NCBI RefSeq assembly: GCF_002886185.1
Contig: NZ_KZ614146.1
Location: forward strand, 1,259,699-1,323,698
DNA from: Salipaludibacillus neizhouensis
Lineage (GTDB): Bacteria > Bacillota > Bacilli > Bacillales > Salisediminibacteriaceae
Length of the DNA stretch: 64,000 bases
Reading direction: 5' to 3'
Positions 8,744 to 17,757 of this stretch are shown in pieces. The position numbers and the translations under genes were made by a program. The notes below the pieces were generated by a model that did no database searches, had not been told where the DNA came from, and saw nothing but the letters and a program-made list of their open reading frames with translations. The stretch's first letter is position 1. The number at the start of each line of letters is the position of its first letter.

Positions 8744-8945
8744 GTGAGTTGGATATTTTTAATTATTGTAGCAATCTTAGAAGTTGTTTGGATAGCTGCC
8801 CTAAAAATGTAAAAGGGTTTTACAATTCTAACTCCTAGCTTTATAACAATTATCCTGATTATAATTACATTTTATTTCTTTGCAAAATCGGTTATTAGAT
8901 TACCATACAGTTTATTAACTTTTATCAATTCACTATCAATGCTTA
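8744..8945 (+). pseudogene. SMR-family (SugE/EmrE-like) efflux protein, nonsense and truncated
   Basis: From GTG 8744 (after AGGTGG) the frame encodes SWIFLIIVAILEVVWIAALKM, the start of a small multidrug resistance protein with the conserved membrane glutamate. It then meets TAA at 8810-8812. The same frame continues as KGFTILTPSFITIILIIITF and FAKSVIRLP, the second and third helices of the family, before losing similarity near 8915. Intact proteins are about 105 residues with four helices, so the 3' third is missing too. The homology ends close to the string TTAAACTCCCTCAGTGTGAT that leads repeat R4. Confidence 0.75.
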
Positions 8946-9105
8946 TTAAACTCCCTCAGTGTGATTGAACAAGTAGGTAACTATTTTTAAAAAGAGGACA
9001 AATTTTGGTTTGTTCTTTTTTTATTGGGCCAGTTTGTATAATAACTCAGGCTTCAAAATTGGGTATTTATGTTAAAATATAAATAACATTAAAGTTTGTA
9101 CTTAA
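8946..9105 (+). repeat. Array repeat copy R4 (variant terminator)
   Basis: The copy begins TTAAACTCCCTCAGTGTGAT, as at the end of R2. The usual GCGCAATT stem is replaced by a different hairpin (AGGACAAA/TTTGTTCT near 8995-9018) followed by seven T. It then has GGGCCAGTTTGTATAA, TTTATGTTAAAATATAAAT with an extended -10, and ACTTAACGGGTAGG. It directly precedes pgsA and may drive it. The changed hairpin shows that the terminator module can be exchanged. Confidence 0.7.
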
Positions 9106-9177
9106 CGGGTAGGTTAATGCATGAAACAATCATAAAGATAATAAGTGTATAAATAATAATCCAAAGGGAGGAACAAT

Positions 9178-9756
9178 ATGAATTTACCAAATAAGATAAC
9201 GATTATTAGGATATTCTTTATTCCAGTATTTTTGATTTTTCTTTTAGCTCCAATTCCTCTAGGCGAGATACAAATAAAAGAAATCGATATCCCCATCGCA
9301 CATTTTATTGCAGCAATACTTTTTATTATTGCTTCAACTACTGATGGACTAGATGGATACTACGCACGAAAATATAATTTAGTTACGGACTTTGGTAAGT
9401 TTCTGGACCCTTTAGCTGATAAGTTGTTAGTTGCAGCAGCATTGATAGCTCTAGTGGAGTTAAATATAGTACCTGCTTGGATTACTGTAATTATTTTAAG
9501 TAGGGAGTTTGCTGTAACAGGGCTTAGACTAATCGCAGTTCAAGAAGGAATTGTAATTGCTGCAAGTAATATTGCAAAATGGAAAACTCGAATTCAAATA
9601 ATCTCTATCTCAGCATTACTGTTACATAATTATCCTTTTGTCTATATTGGTGTTCCATTTGATGTTTGGTCTTTGTGGATAGCTATGATTATTACTCTAT
9701 ATTCTGGATGGGATTACTTTGTAAAAAATAAGCACGTGATGCTTAAAAGTATTTAG
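9178..9756 (+). CDS. CDP-alcohol phosphatidyltransferase, PgsA-like
   Basis: The 192-residue integral membrane enzyme has the diagnostic CDP-alcohol phosphotransferase motif at residues 57-81 (DGLDGYYAR, then GKFLDPLAD). The aspartates and spacing for metal and CDP binding are complete. The N-terminus NLPNKITIIRI is characteristic of PgsA, which makes phosphatidylglycerol phosphate from CDP-diacylglycerol and glycerol 3-phosphate. Four to six membrane helices are visible. The start follows AAAGGGAGGAACAAT. PgsA is normally a housekeeping gene beside cinA/recA. Its place in the repeat array suggests an accessory second copy, possibly for altered membrane lipids (inference). Confidence 0.88.
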   Translation: MNLPNKITIIRIFFIPVFLIFLLAPIPLGEIQIKEIDIPIAHFIAAILFIIASTTDGLDGYYARKYNLVTDFGKFLDPLADKLLVAAALIALVELNIVPAWITVIILSREFAVTGLRLIAVQEGIVIAASNIAKWKTRIQIISISALLLHNYPFVYIGVPFDVWSLWIAMIITLYSGWDYFVKNKHVMLKSI

Positions 9757-9769
9757 CAGCTGATTCACA

Positions 9770-9992
9770 AGCGGGACAGCGTTGGTTCAACAAGCTAGCT
9801 GCCCTTTATTACCTAATTCCTACCTATTATTTCTTCAACAATCAGGCGCAATTCTGTCATAAGAATTGCGTTCTTTCTTTTTGTTTAGGACCATAATGTT
9901 GGAGAGTAGTTTCTAATATTTTGAAAATGAATTGGGAAATTTATGTTAAAATGATAATAGAAAATGTGGGATTTGTGAATTTTTCACTTAAG
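9770..9992 (+). repeat. Array repeat copy R5 (full length, twin of R11)
   Basis: This full copy has GCGGGACAGCGTTGGTTCAA, AGCTAGCTGCCCTTTATTAC, the stem CGCAATTCT/AGAATTGCG, TTTAGGACCATAATGTTGGA, TTGAAAATGAATTGG, TTTATGTTAAAATGATAAT and the GTGAATTTTTCAC hairpin. Over about 200 bases it differs from R11 at 18.3 kb by roughly one base (GGG versus AGG before AAATTTATG). It lies upstream of the broken phosphotransferase. Confidence 0.9.
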
Positions 9993-10084
9993 CTAAAAGG
10001 GAGTTTAGTTACACAACAGACTTTAAAGGAATTAATAAACAAAATAGTGATATATATATATAAATTATTTTAGGGGGAAAGCAA

Positions 10085-11055
10085 TTGATTAATGAAGTAC
10101 CAACTGTACAAAAAGTGGAGGAAGAACTAATTGAACATTACGACGACTTAAAAAATATAAATAAAGTTACATACTTAGGAAAAAGTGATAATGTAACATT
10201 TTGTATTGAGACTGTAAATACAAAAAGATATTTACTTAAACGTCATATGGAAACTAATTCGAAAAGTGTGATTGAATCTGAATTGTTATGGCTAGAAGAG
10301 TTAGAAGCGAACACTAACTTAAAAGTTCAAAGACCAGTAAGCAATATAAACAATCAATTCATTTCAGAAATAATTGATGAAAGAACAGGTAATCATTCTT
10401 ACTGGACTTTGCAAGTTTGGATTGAAGGAGAAACATTGAATAGACAACCAACTGATGTTGAGTTAAAAAATTAGCTCAATTAATAGTTACTCTTCATGGA
10501 CATTCCGTTTGTTGGAGTGTGCCTAAAGTATTTGAAAGACCTTACTATAATAATGACAATCTATTGAGTTCGCTAAATCAATTAAAACAAATGTTGGCTT
10601 TAAATGTTATGTCTTCTGATGACTATAAAGTATTACAAAAGACTACAGATAAAATAGTAAAGGTAATTAATTCGCAGGATAAAAATAGTGATACTTGGGG
10701 TATTATTCATTCCGACATTCATGAAAGTAACTATGTATTTAACCAAGGAATGCCTTCCATTATAGATTTTTCATCATGTGGATTTGGATTTTACTTATTT
10801 GATATTACCGAAACCTTTTTGCATCTTATGCCAAAAGGTAGGGAGAAATTAATAACCTATTATCAACAAGAACGCAATTTGCAAGGCAACTACTGTGAAT
10901 TATTATAAGCGTTTTTCATATGGGCAATTATTCGAAATTTTGCATTTCTATCTAAAAACGCTAATGAACACAATGAGTTAGCTAAAACCATTCCAATGAT
11001 AGTTGAAAAATTTTGTCAAAAATATCTAAAAGAGGAACATTTCTTGTACAACTAA
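10085..11055 (+). pseudogene. Aminoglycoside-phosphotransferase-like kinase, frameshifted
   Basis: Translation from TTG 10085 (after AGGGGGGAAA) gives the N-lobe of an APH/choline-kinase-like protein. A one-base loss in an A run near 10466 then causes a stop. The next frame continues with TLHGHSVCW, the catalytic-loop equivalent IIHSDIHESNYVFN and the metal-binding IIDFSSCGFG, and meets an in-frame TAA at 10906. A third in-frame piece (AFFIWAIIRNFAFLSKNANE and on) runs to 11055. Restored, the protein would be about 320 residues, normal for the family. It is preceded by repeat R5, whose promoter could still transcribe it. The substrate of the ancestor is unknown. Confidence 0.8.
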
Positions 11056-11112
11056 CGAGAGATAGTTGTACAACAAGAACAATAGTTAAGGAATTTATTT
11101 AGGAGGTATAGT

Positions 11113-11461
11113 ATGTCGAACGATATATATTGCGATGAAATCTTAAACGGGCTTCTCCCAGTTAAAAAGGTCATAGAAACTGAAAGGGTACTAGCGTTTT
11201 ATCATACACGCCCCAAATTTGAAGCCCATATCGTAGTGATACCAAAGAAACACATTCCGTCGCTGATTGAATATGACGAGCAGAGAAGGAAATTTTAATA
11301 GAACTACTTGGAGTGGTTCAACAAGTTGCAACCCAACTTAACGCAGAGTACGGAGCTTGCGGTGGGAAACCTACATGGGTGAATACCAATCATCTAAACA
11401 CTTACATGTACATGTTCGGGCTGGAAAACAACTTAGACCCACGGGAGCTTTGGTGAAATAA
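11113..11461 (+). pseudogene. HIT-family nucleotide hydrolase/transferase, frameshifted
   Basis: The gene starts at ATG 11113 after AGGAGG and encodes NDIYCDEILNGLLPVKKV and VVIPKKHIPSL, the N-terminal half of a HIT protein. It stops at 11298 because of a frameshift near 11286. Shifting frame recovers EKEILIELLGVVQQVATQLN. A second shift around 11380 recovers MGEYQSSKHLHVHVRAGKQ with the histidine-triad catalytic motif (HLHVHV), ending at 11461. The active-site triad is therefore separated from the N-terminus by two lesions. Only 57 bases separate it from the broken kinase upstream, so both may have been one transcription unit. Confidence 0.8.
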
Positions 11462-11474
11462 TTCTGTCGCTATC

Positions 11475-11610
11475 GGACAAGCGTTAGTGCAATAAGATAG
11501 GTGCATTTTAGTACCTAATTCCTATCGATTCTTTCTTCAACAATCAGGCGCAAATCTGTAATAGGAATTGCATCCTTTCTTTGTGTATAGGGCCATAATC
11601 TGGAACTAAG
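11475..11610 (+). repeat. Array repeat copy R6
   Basis: The copy runs GGACAAGCGTTAGTGCAATA, TTTTAGTACCTAATTCCTAT, CTTCAACAATCAGGCGCAAA, a stem with mismatch (GCAAATCT/AGGAATTGC) and GTATAGGGCCATAATCTGGA. The promoter part is missing. The amino-acid permease follows after 165 bases with nothing else recognised in between. Confidence 0.85.
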
Positions 11611-11774
11611 TGGTTGCTTACAACCAAACCTATAGAATAACAAAAATGGTGATCAAACTTTGAAAAAACAACGCATATGAGCCGTAATTGAAAATCCCCT
11701 AATTACATCGCAAAAATCCGGAAGCGTATTTTAATCCTTCATTGTTATACTGCATTTAGAAAAGAGGTGACTAC

Positions 11775-13022
11775 ATGCCCAATACATCAATCGGATTATT
11801 TCAAGGTATTGCTTTATATATTGCAACCGTTTTAGGGTCAGGTGTGCTTTTTTTATCCGGTGTTACTGCCTCAATAGCCGGACCGGCATCCATATTATCT
11901 TGGATGATCGTGATCATCATTAGTTTTCCCCTGGCTTATTCATTTGCCTGCTTAGCAAGGGAATACCCAGACGCTGGAGGGGCTGCCACTTTTGTAAGAT
12001 ATTCATTTGGGGAACATTCAGGTAATATTATTGGATGGTTCTATTTTGTCACAGCAGCAGTTGGACAGACCATCGTTTCTTTAACAGGAGCTTATTATTT
12101 AGGGAATGCTTTTGATTTTTCTCAGATTCAAATAACGTTTTCTACCCTATTGATCTTAGTTATTGCCGGGATTACTAATTATTATGGCATTCGAGTAAGT
12201 GGCAAAATTGCATTATTGTTAAGTGGGTGTTTATTTCTTCTATTAGTAATAACGATTGTGTTGGCTATTCCTAGTATAAGATGGAATCAATTTAGCCCTT
12301 TTTTTCCTAACGGAAGTGGTTCAATTGGATCTGCTGTAACCGTGATTTTTTGGGCCTTTTTTGGTTGGGAGGCGATTTGCAACCTTGCAAGCAATTTTAA
12401 GAATCCAAGTCAAAACATCGTTAGAAGTACCATTATTAGTGCCTTAATTATAGGGGTGCTTTTTCTTTCCCTTAGTTTTATAACCATTGGAACAGGAACG
12501 TACGGTAATGAGGAGAGTAATTTATCGCCCATTGCCGTTATTATGAATGATACGTTTGGTTTGAATGCTCAATTAATTACCGGTATTCTTGCCTTCATCA
12601 TTTGTACAGGAACAACAAACGCATTTGTTGCAAGTCTTACTCAGCTTGGTTATTCATTAAGCAGAGATGGAGCGTTTCCTTCTTATTTTTCTGTGCTACA
12701 CCCAGAAATCCAGATATCAAGACGCATGGTTTTGTTTGTCGTTATGTTCGCTGGGGCAGGGGTTATCATTACAAACGCTCTTTCTCTTACGTTTAATGAT
12801 ATTTTATTTATTCCAACGTCCTTGGGGATACTCGTTTATATTCTTTCAATGGCTGCTGGTGTTAAACTGTTTAGAAAAGGAACCTTTCCCTGGTTGTGTT
12901 CATTGACCGCCTTTATCTTATGTGCGCTCGTCCTTCCGTTTTTTCGGTCATATATCATTGTTCCATTGGTTGTCATTTCTATATATATAGCTTATATGTT
13001 CTTTTGTAATAAAAGGCGTTAA
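11775..13022 (+). CDS. APC-superfamily amino-acid permease (YjeH-like)
   Basis: This 415-residue secondary transporter has about 12 hydrophobic helices. The unwound first helix GIALYIATVLGSGVLFLSG matches the substrate-binding GSG segment of APC permeases. The EYPDAGGAATFVRYSFGEH loop and FWAFFGWEAICNL in helix 6 are typical of the YjeH/methionine-branched-chain exporter group. Start ATG follows AAAGAGGTGACTAC. The AdaA-like gene starts 28 bases downstream, so permease, adaA and ogt probably form one operon. Why a permease is coupled to alkylation repair is not obvious. Export of a toxic amino-acid-like compound is a speculation only. Confidence 0.85.
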   Translation: MPNTSIGLFQGIALYIATVLGSGVLFLSGVTASIAGPASILSWMIVIIISFPLAYSFACLAREYPDAGGAATFVRYSFGEHSGNIIGWFYFVTAAVGQTIVSLTGAYYLGNAFDFSQIQITFSTLLILVIAGITNYYGIRVSGKIALLLSGCLFLLLVITIVLAIPSIRWNQFSPFFPNGSGSIGSAVTVIFWAFFGWEAICNLASNFKNPSQNIVRSTIISALIIGVLFLSLSFITIGTGTYGNEESNLSPIAVIMNDTFGLNAQLITGILAFIICTGTTNAFVASLTQLGYSLSRDGAFPSYFSVLHPEIQISRRMVLFVVMFAGAGVIITNALSLTFNDILFIPTSLGILVYILSMAAGVKLFRKGTFPWLCSLTAFILCALVLPFFRSYIIVPLVVISIYIAYMFFCNKRR

Positions 13023-13050
13023 AATATTGAAAAGACAGGAGTTGAACGAG

Positions 13051-13623
13051 ATGATTGTTCATACAAAGTTTTCTTTCAATGAAATGGTAAAAATCGCTAA
13101 CAGTTGTGACTATTCATATGACGGTCTGTTTTTCTATGCAGTGAAAACCACAGGAATTTTTTGCCGACCCTCTTGTAAGTCGAGAAGCCCCAATAAAGAA
13201 AATATCACCTTTTTTCTAACATCAGAAGAAGCAAAACGAGCAGGCTTTCGTCCCTGTAAAAGATGCCAACCGGACTTGATGAAATTTGATCCTAAAATGG
13301 ATCTTATTAATGACACAAAAGCATATATTCAAGGGCATTATAAGGAAAAATTTACATTACAACAATTAGCGCAAAACATCGGCATAAGTCCCTATTATTT
13401 AGGGCGACTCTTTAAAGAATACACAGCAAGAACACCACGCGCCTATTTAGAGAGTATACGTGTACGTAGAGCCGTTCATCTATTGAAAAGCACTGACTTG
13501 TCAATTATTGATATTTGTTATGAAGTAGGTTTTCAAAGCGCCTCAAGTTTTTATCATGCTTTTCAAAAGCAAACACAGCATACACCTCAACAGTATAGAA
13601 AGGAAATAAGCTATGATCTATGA
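13051..13623 (+). CDS. adaA: AdaA-type methylphosphotriester-DNA methyltransferase and AraC activator
   Basis: The 190-residue protein is counted from ATG 13051, nine bases after CAGGAG. TTG 13027 would add eight residues. The N-terminal Ada zinc domain has four cysteines in GIFCRPSCKSRSP and FRPCKRCQPD; the first accepts a methyl group from DNA phosphotriesters. The C-terminal half is an AraC-type double helix-turn-helix ending in SASSFYHAFQKQTQHTPQQYR. In Bacillus, AdaA methylated at this site activates the ada operon. It overlaps the ogt-like gene by 11 bases, matching the adaA-adaB organisation of the adaptive response to alkylation. Confidence 0.93.
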   Translation: MIVHTKFSFNEMVKIANSCDYSYDGLFFYAVKTTGIFCRPSCKSRSPNKENITFFLTSEEAKRAGFRPCKRCQPDLMKFDPKMDLINDTKAYIQGHYKEKFTLQQLAQNIGISPYYLGRLFKEYTARTPRAYLESIRVRRAVHLLKSTDLSIIDICYEVGFQSASSFYHAFQKQTQHTPQQYRKEISYDL

Positions 13624-14092
13624 CGAATGTCAAACAGAGATAGGGCGTCTAAGATTTGTTCTAAGGGAAAATGAAACGCTTGTGCGCATATTTTTAACCG
13701 ATCATCATTGGTTATCTTTTGTTGGAAATACCCCTGTTAAAAAGAGCTCTGAGCTAGGAAAACCTATTCGACAACAGTTACAAGAATATATTGGTGGGGA
13801 ACGGAAGGAATTTAATTTACCATTCGCATTTGAAGGGACATCATTTCAAATGCAGATATGGGAAGCATTGCAAGCTATTCCTTATGGGGGAACAAAATCT
13901 TATTCAGAAATGGCCCGTTTTATTGGACGACCACAAGCTATTCGTGCCGTTGGCCATGCAAACAGTAAGAATCCGTTGCCGATTATATTTCCTTGTCACA
14001 GGGTTATTGGAAAACGTAAAAGTCTGACTGGATACGCTGGAGGTATAGAAATGAAAAAGCAATTACTTCATATTGAGGGTGTCATTATTTAA
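13613..14092 (+). CDS. Methylated-DNA--protein-cysteine methyltransferase (Ogt/AdaB)
   Basis: The 159-residue suicide repair protein has the active-site PCHRVIG (C128), the Asn/Arg helix AIRAVGHANSKNPL that flips the alkylated base, and the C-terminal GYAGG. It transfers the alkyl group from O6-alkylguanine to its own cysteine. The start codon overlaps the end of adaA, so the two are translationally coupled. Together they form a complete adaptive-response unit. Downstream, 14093-14221 contains no recognised feature apart from the DinB ribosome binding site. The normal length and full motif set indicate an active gene. Confidence 0.93.
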   Translation: MIYDECQTEIGRLRFVLRENETLVRIFLTDHHWLSFVGNTPVKKSSELGKPIRQQLQEYIGGERKEFNLPFAFEGTSFQMQIWEALQAIPYGGTKSYSEMARFIGRPQAIRAVGHANSKNPLPIIFPCHRVIGKRKSLTGYAGGIEMKKQLLHIEGVII

Positions 14093-14221
14093 ATACCCCA
14101 CAAGAAATCAACAATCCTACAGGATCAATTGTACCCATGGGAGGAATAAGTCATGTCCTAAAAACGTGTACCTATGTAATGTAATATTCTATTGTATTAT
14201 TCTTTAATAAGGGGGAGTTAA

Positions 14222-14761
14222 ATGGAGATTGGAAAAGAATATTTGAGGATTGTAATAGAAAGATTTAATAGTGTAAAAAGCCTTGGAGATAAGACATTAA
14301 ACCAATTATCGGAAGAGGAAATACATTGGAATTATAATAGCGAGTCCAATAGTGTGGCAATAATAGTAAAGCATTTAAGTGGAAATATGGTTTCAAGGTG
14401 GAGTGACTTTTTAACTTCAGATGGGGAAAAAGAATATAGAATTCGTGATGAAGAATTTATAGATGATATAACTGCGAAAGCAGAGATAATTACTGTTTGG
14501 GAAAAGGGTTGGAAAGTCCTAATCGAGACACTAACTGATTTAAGTGAGCAAGATTTATTAAAAAATATATACATTCGCGGAGAAAGTCATTTGGTCTTAG
14601 AGGCTATTGAAAGGCAAATGGCACATTACGCATATCATGTCGGACAAATTGTATATATGGGCAAACAACTAAAGGATAATAATTGGAAGAGTCTCAGCAT
14701 TCCAAAAGGGAAATCCGAGAAATATTTACAGGTAATGCTTGAAAAACACCAGGATAAATAG
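14222..14761 (+). CDS. DinB/DUF1572 family protein
   Basis: This 179-residue four-helix-bundle protein of the DinB-like superfamily has a likely metal site in the histidines of IIVKHLSGNM (about residue 51) and AHYAYHVGQI (about 139 and 143). Several members are thiol-dependent S-transferases, as in bacillithiol users. The specific DUF1572 group is uncharacterised. The start ATG follows AAGGGGGAGTTAA. A bacillithiol link would fit the presence of FosB at 16.5 kb, but this is inference. Repeat R7 follows directly. Confidence 0.8.
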   Translation: MEIGKEYLRIVIERFNSVKSLGDKTLNQLSEEEIHWNYNSESNSVAIIVKHLSGNMVSRWSDFLTSDGEKEYRIRDEEFIDDITAKAEIITVWEKGWKVLIETLTDLSEQDLLKNIYIRGESHLVLEAIERQMAHYAYHVGQIVYMGKQLKDNNWKSLSIPKGKSEKYLQVMLEKHQDK

Positions 14762-14775
14762 GTTGAGATTGTTCT

Positions 14776-14912
14776 ACTAACGGAGGTTTAGTGCAAGAAG
14801 CTAGTTGCCTTTTAGTACCTAATTCCTATCGATACTATCTTCAACAATCAGGCGCAAATCTGAAATAAGATTTGCACCCTTTTTTTGTGTATAGGGGCAT
14901 TTTGTTGAAGAA
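14776..14912 (+). repeat. Array repeat copy R7
   Basis: The copy has CTAACGGAGGTTTAGTGCAA, AGCTAGTTGCCTTTTAGTAC, TATCTTCAACAATCAGGCGC, the stem GCAAATCT/AGATTTGC with loop GAAATA followed by a long T run, and TATAGGGGCATTTTGTTGAA. Both arms of the stem carry AAATCT/AGATTT in place of AATTCT/AGAATT. This compensatory change keeps pairing and supports selection on the fold. The promoter segment is replaced by unrelated sequence. Confidence 0.85.
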
Positions 14913-14934
14913 AAAGCCGTTCCGTTTATAATAG

Positions 14935-15726
<792 letters not shown>

Positions 15727-15737
15727 GAGCATAAATA

Positions 15738-15806
15738 CCACAATCAGGAGCAATTCTATAGCAAGAATTGTGCTAGTTCTTTTGTATAGGGCCATTTAAT
15801 GGAATA
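15738..15806 (+). repeat. Array repeat copy R8 (short)
   Basis: This is the core only: CACAATCAGGAGCAATTCTA, the stem AGCAATTCT/AGAATTGTGCT, then TTTTGTATAGGGCCATTTAA. The lead and promoter segments are absent. It separates map from the next small membrane protein. Confidence 0.8.
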
Positions 15807-15826
15807 AATATAAGGAGAATAGTAAA

Positions 15827-16180
15827 GTGTATTTACTTTTATTTACCATAATTTATAGTGTAATAACACAGGTTTTGAATATAGGCTATGGACCTGCTAT
15901 GGGAATTTATTTAATAGGTTTAGGCCTTGTCAAAGGTTTTTTTAGCGAGGAATTAAAAGATGTCTTTAATTTCATAAAAACTAAGTACTTGTACGAAAAA
16001 AACGGATTTAAAGACTCTTTAATGGATTTATTGTCTTTAATGTTAATTTTTATTAATTCATATTTAATCGATTATGAGCCATTTTTCCTTTTCAAATTTG
16101 TTTATATGTTTTTGCTTATTGCACTTGTATACCGCTTTCTATTTTGGGGCTTAACACGAACAATAAGGAAAAGAAACTAA
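15827..16180 (+). CDS. Hypothetical small membrane protein
   Basis: The 117-residue protein starts at GTG 15827, eleven bases after AAGGAG. It has three to four hydrophobic segments (around residues 3-30, 62-78 and 86-110) separated by a charged loop rich in Lys and Glu (FSEELKDVFNFIKTKYLYEK), and ends in a basic tail RTIRKRN. I recognise no family. The GPAMGIYLIGLGLVKG stretch looks like a glycine-rich helix. It is a single-gene unit between R8 and R9. A reading frame of a real protein is supported by a good ribosome binding site and by clean hydrophobic/charged segmentation. Confidence 0.65.
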   Translation: MYLLLFTIIYSVITQVLNIGYGPAMGIYLIGLGLVKGFFSEELKDVFNFIKTKYLYEKNGFKDSLMDLLSLMLIFINSYLIDYEPFFLFKFVYMFLLIALVYRFLFWGLTRTIRKRN

Positions 16181-16209
16181 CTTTATGGAGTAAAAGCCAA
16201 TGTTCGAGA

Positions 16210-16425
16210 ATAGGGTGCGTTAGTGACTTAACAGAAGCAAGCTGCCTTTTAGTACCCAATTCCTATCGATACTATCTTCAACAATCTAGGCGCAATTCTG
16301 TAATAAGAATTGCGTCCTTTCTTTGTGAATAGGGCCATTTAATGGAATAAGACTTCCAAACTTAACCGGATATTTATGTTAATATTAGTATAGTTTGTAA
16401 ACAAATATACTTAAAATAAAGTGGC
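16210..16425 (+). repeat. Array repeat copy R9 (full length)
   Basis: The copy has ATAGGGTGCGTTAGTGACTT, AGCAAGCTGCCTTTTAGTAC, CCAATTCCTATCGATACTAT, the stem CGCAATTCT/AGAATTGCG with loop GTAATA, CCTTTCTTTGTGAATAGGGC and a diverged promoter segment around TATTTATGTTAATATTAGTA. It fills the gap before fosB and probably drives it. Confidence 0.85.
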
Positions 16426-16496
16426 AGAATACTTCAATAAGATTGATTTCCCTTGTATGATGGAAATATTAAGAAGTCTAAATTTGAGGTGATACG

Positions 16497-16919
16497 GTGC
16501 AAGTGAAAGGTCTCAATCATTTTTTATTTTCAGTGTCTAATTTAGAGGAATCTAGTAAGTTTTATAAAAATGTGTTTGATGCAAAGTTGTTAGTTAAGGG
16601 TAGAAATACTGCCTATTTTGATTTAAATGGTATGTGGCTTGCTCTTAATGAAGAAAAAGATATTCCTCGTAATGAAATTAGCCAATCATATACACATATA
16701 GCTTTTTCAATATTAGAATCAGAATTTGATATTATGTACGATAAACTAAAGAAATTGAATGTAAACATCCTGTTAGGTCGCTCAAGAGACGAAAGAGATA
16801 AAAAGTCTATTTACTTTACTGACCCAGATGGTCATAAGTTTGAATTTCATACAGGTACTATACAAGACAGACTGGATTATTACAAAAAGGAAAAAGCACA
16901 TATGAAGTTTTACGATTAA
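16497..16919 (+). CDS. fosB: FosB-type metallothiol transferase (fosfomycin resistance)
   Basis: This 140-residue vicinal-oxygen-chelate (glyoxalase fold) enzyme has metal ligands H8 (GLNHFLF), H67 (YTHIAF) and E116 (HKFEFHTG). The [19 protein letters not shown] block and the [19 protein letters not shown] stretch are close to chromosomal Bacillus FosB as I remember it. FosB opens the epoxide of fosfomycin by adding bacillithiol or cysteine. GTG start after TTGAGGTGATACG. All ligands are present, so it is predicted functional. It is a single gene behind repeat R9. The 194 bases downstream, before the lipoprotein, hold no recognised feature. Confidence 0.93.
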   Translation: MQVKGLNHFLFSVSNLEESSKFYKNVFDAKLLVKGRNTAYFDLNGMWLALNEEKDIPRNEISQSYTHIAFSILESEFDIMYDKLKKLNVNILLGRSRDERDKKSIYFTDPDGHKFEFHTGTIQDRLDYYKKEKAHMKFYD

Positions 16920-17113
16920 TTGATTTCTTGTTCAAGCAACGAGTTGCTTTGGAGAGATTGTGAAGGATTGTACTTAAAGTAACGGTAGCGCTTCTTGAAT
17001 ATCCGTATATTGTTGTCCCTGATCCGCTATCGTGGTTAGTTTAACATGAGTTATGTTTTAAATAAACAATTACACGAATTAATCGTCTAACTGCATGAGA
17101 GGAAGTGTTTTTT

Positions 17114-17653
17114 ATGAAAAAACTTATTTTATTTTTATCTATGTCAGTATTGGTAGGTACATTGATTGCTTGTACTGATACAAATATTGAAAATGAAGGT
17201 GTTTCAGAAGAAACAAATCAAGAAGAGGTTCAAGAAACTACAAATGAAGTCGTTTATGAAATCCCGAATGATAGTTGGGATTTATCGTCAACATTTGAAC
17301 ATTCCATTTTAGATGAAGATGGAAAAGAAGTTTCTTATACGATTGTAGGTAATGAAGAAACGTTAGGTTTTACTGGTCCAATTCCGATGGATGTAGAAAT
17401 AACTCATAAAAAGATTTGGTTTTATTTTGGGGAAGAAAATATTTATGATAAGCCAGTTGAAGTAAAAGCTGTTAAAGAAGGTACAGAAGAACTTATTGAT
17501 TTGCATTCAGGTTCATTTTATGAAGGTGCTGAAGTAAGTCCTAATAGTGTCAATATGCCATCTCATTTGGAGTTTCCATCATCAGGATTATGGAAGATCC
17601 TTGTTTATATTGACGGTGAGTTTTATGAAAGCATTGTGGTAGAGGTTTATTAG
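17114..17653 (+). CDS. Putative lipoprotein of unknown function
   Basis: The 180-residue protein starts at ATG 17114 with AGAGGAAG nine bases upstream. GTG 17105 would add three residues. The N-terminus MKKLILFLSMSVLVG leads to a lipobox LIAC with the lipidated cysteine at position 20, then an acidic Asn/Glu/Thr-rich linker to about residue 55. The remaining domain has beta-rich features (VSYTIVGNEETLGFTGPI, KIWFYFGEE, LWKILVYIDGEFYESIVVEV) reminiscent of small Ig-like lipoprotein folds related to DUF4871-type Bacillus proteins. That link is tentative. It would sit on the outer face of the cytoplasmic membrane. It is a single-gene unit followed by partial repeat R10. Confidence 0.8.
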   Translation: MKKLILFLSMSVLVGTLIACTDTNIENEGVSEETNQEEVQETTNEVVYEIPNDSWDLSSTFEHSILDEDGKEVSYTIVGNEETLGFTGPIPMDVEITHKKIWFYFGEENIYDKPVEVKAVKEGTEELIDLHSGSFYEGAEVSPNSVNMPSHLEFPSSGLWKILVYIDGEFYESIVVEVY

Positions 17654-17669
17654 AACGAATAAAATTCTT

Positions 17670-17757
17670 ATTTAACGGGTGCTAGGCTTCAATAAGTGCG
17701 AGCCAGCTTGTTGCAGATTAGTGTGATTTTTTATCAGAAAATGAATACAAATAAAGT
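17670..17757 (+). repeat. Array repeat copy R10 (recombinant fragment)
   Basis: The fragment starts TTTAACGGGTGCTAGGCTTC, a lead segment like R11 and R12. It then switches to CAGATTAGTGTGATTTTTTA and TCAGAAAATGAATACAAATA, which match 163-206 inside R1 (GATCAGTATAATTTTTTATC and on). The terminator stem is absent. It joins directly to the truncated phosphotransferase. Confidence 0.7.

Noticed and set aside
12602-12906. Open frames inside the amino-acid permease gene
   Set aside because: They overlap a well-supported membrane transporter in other frames and have no ribosome binding sites.
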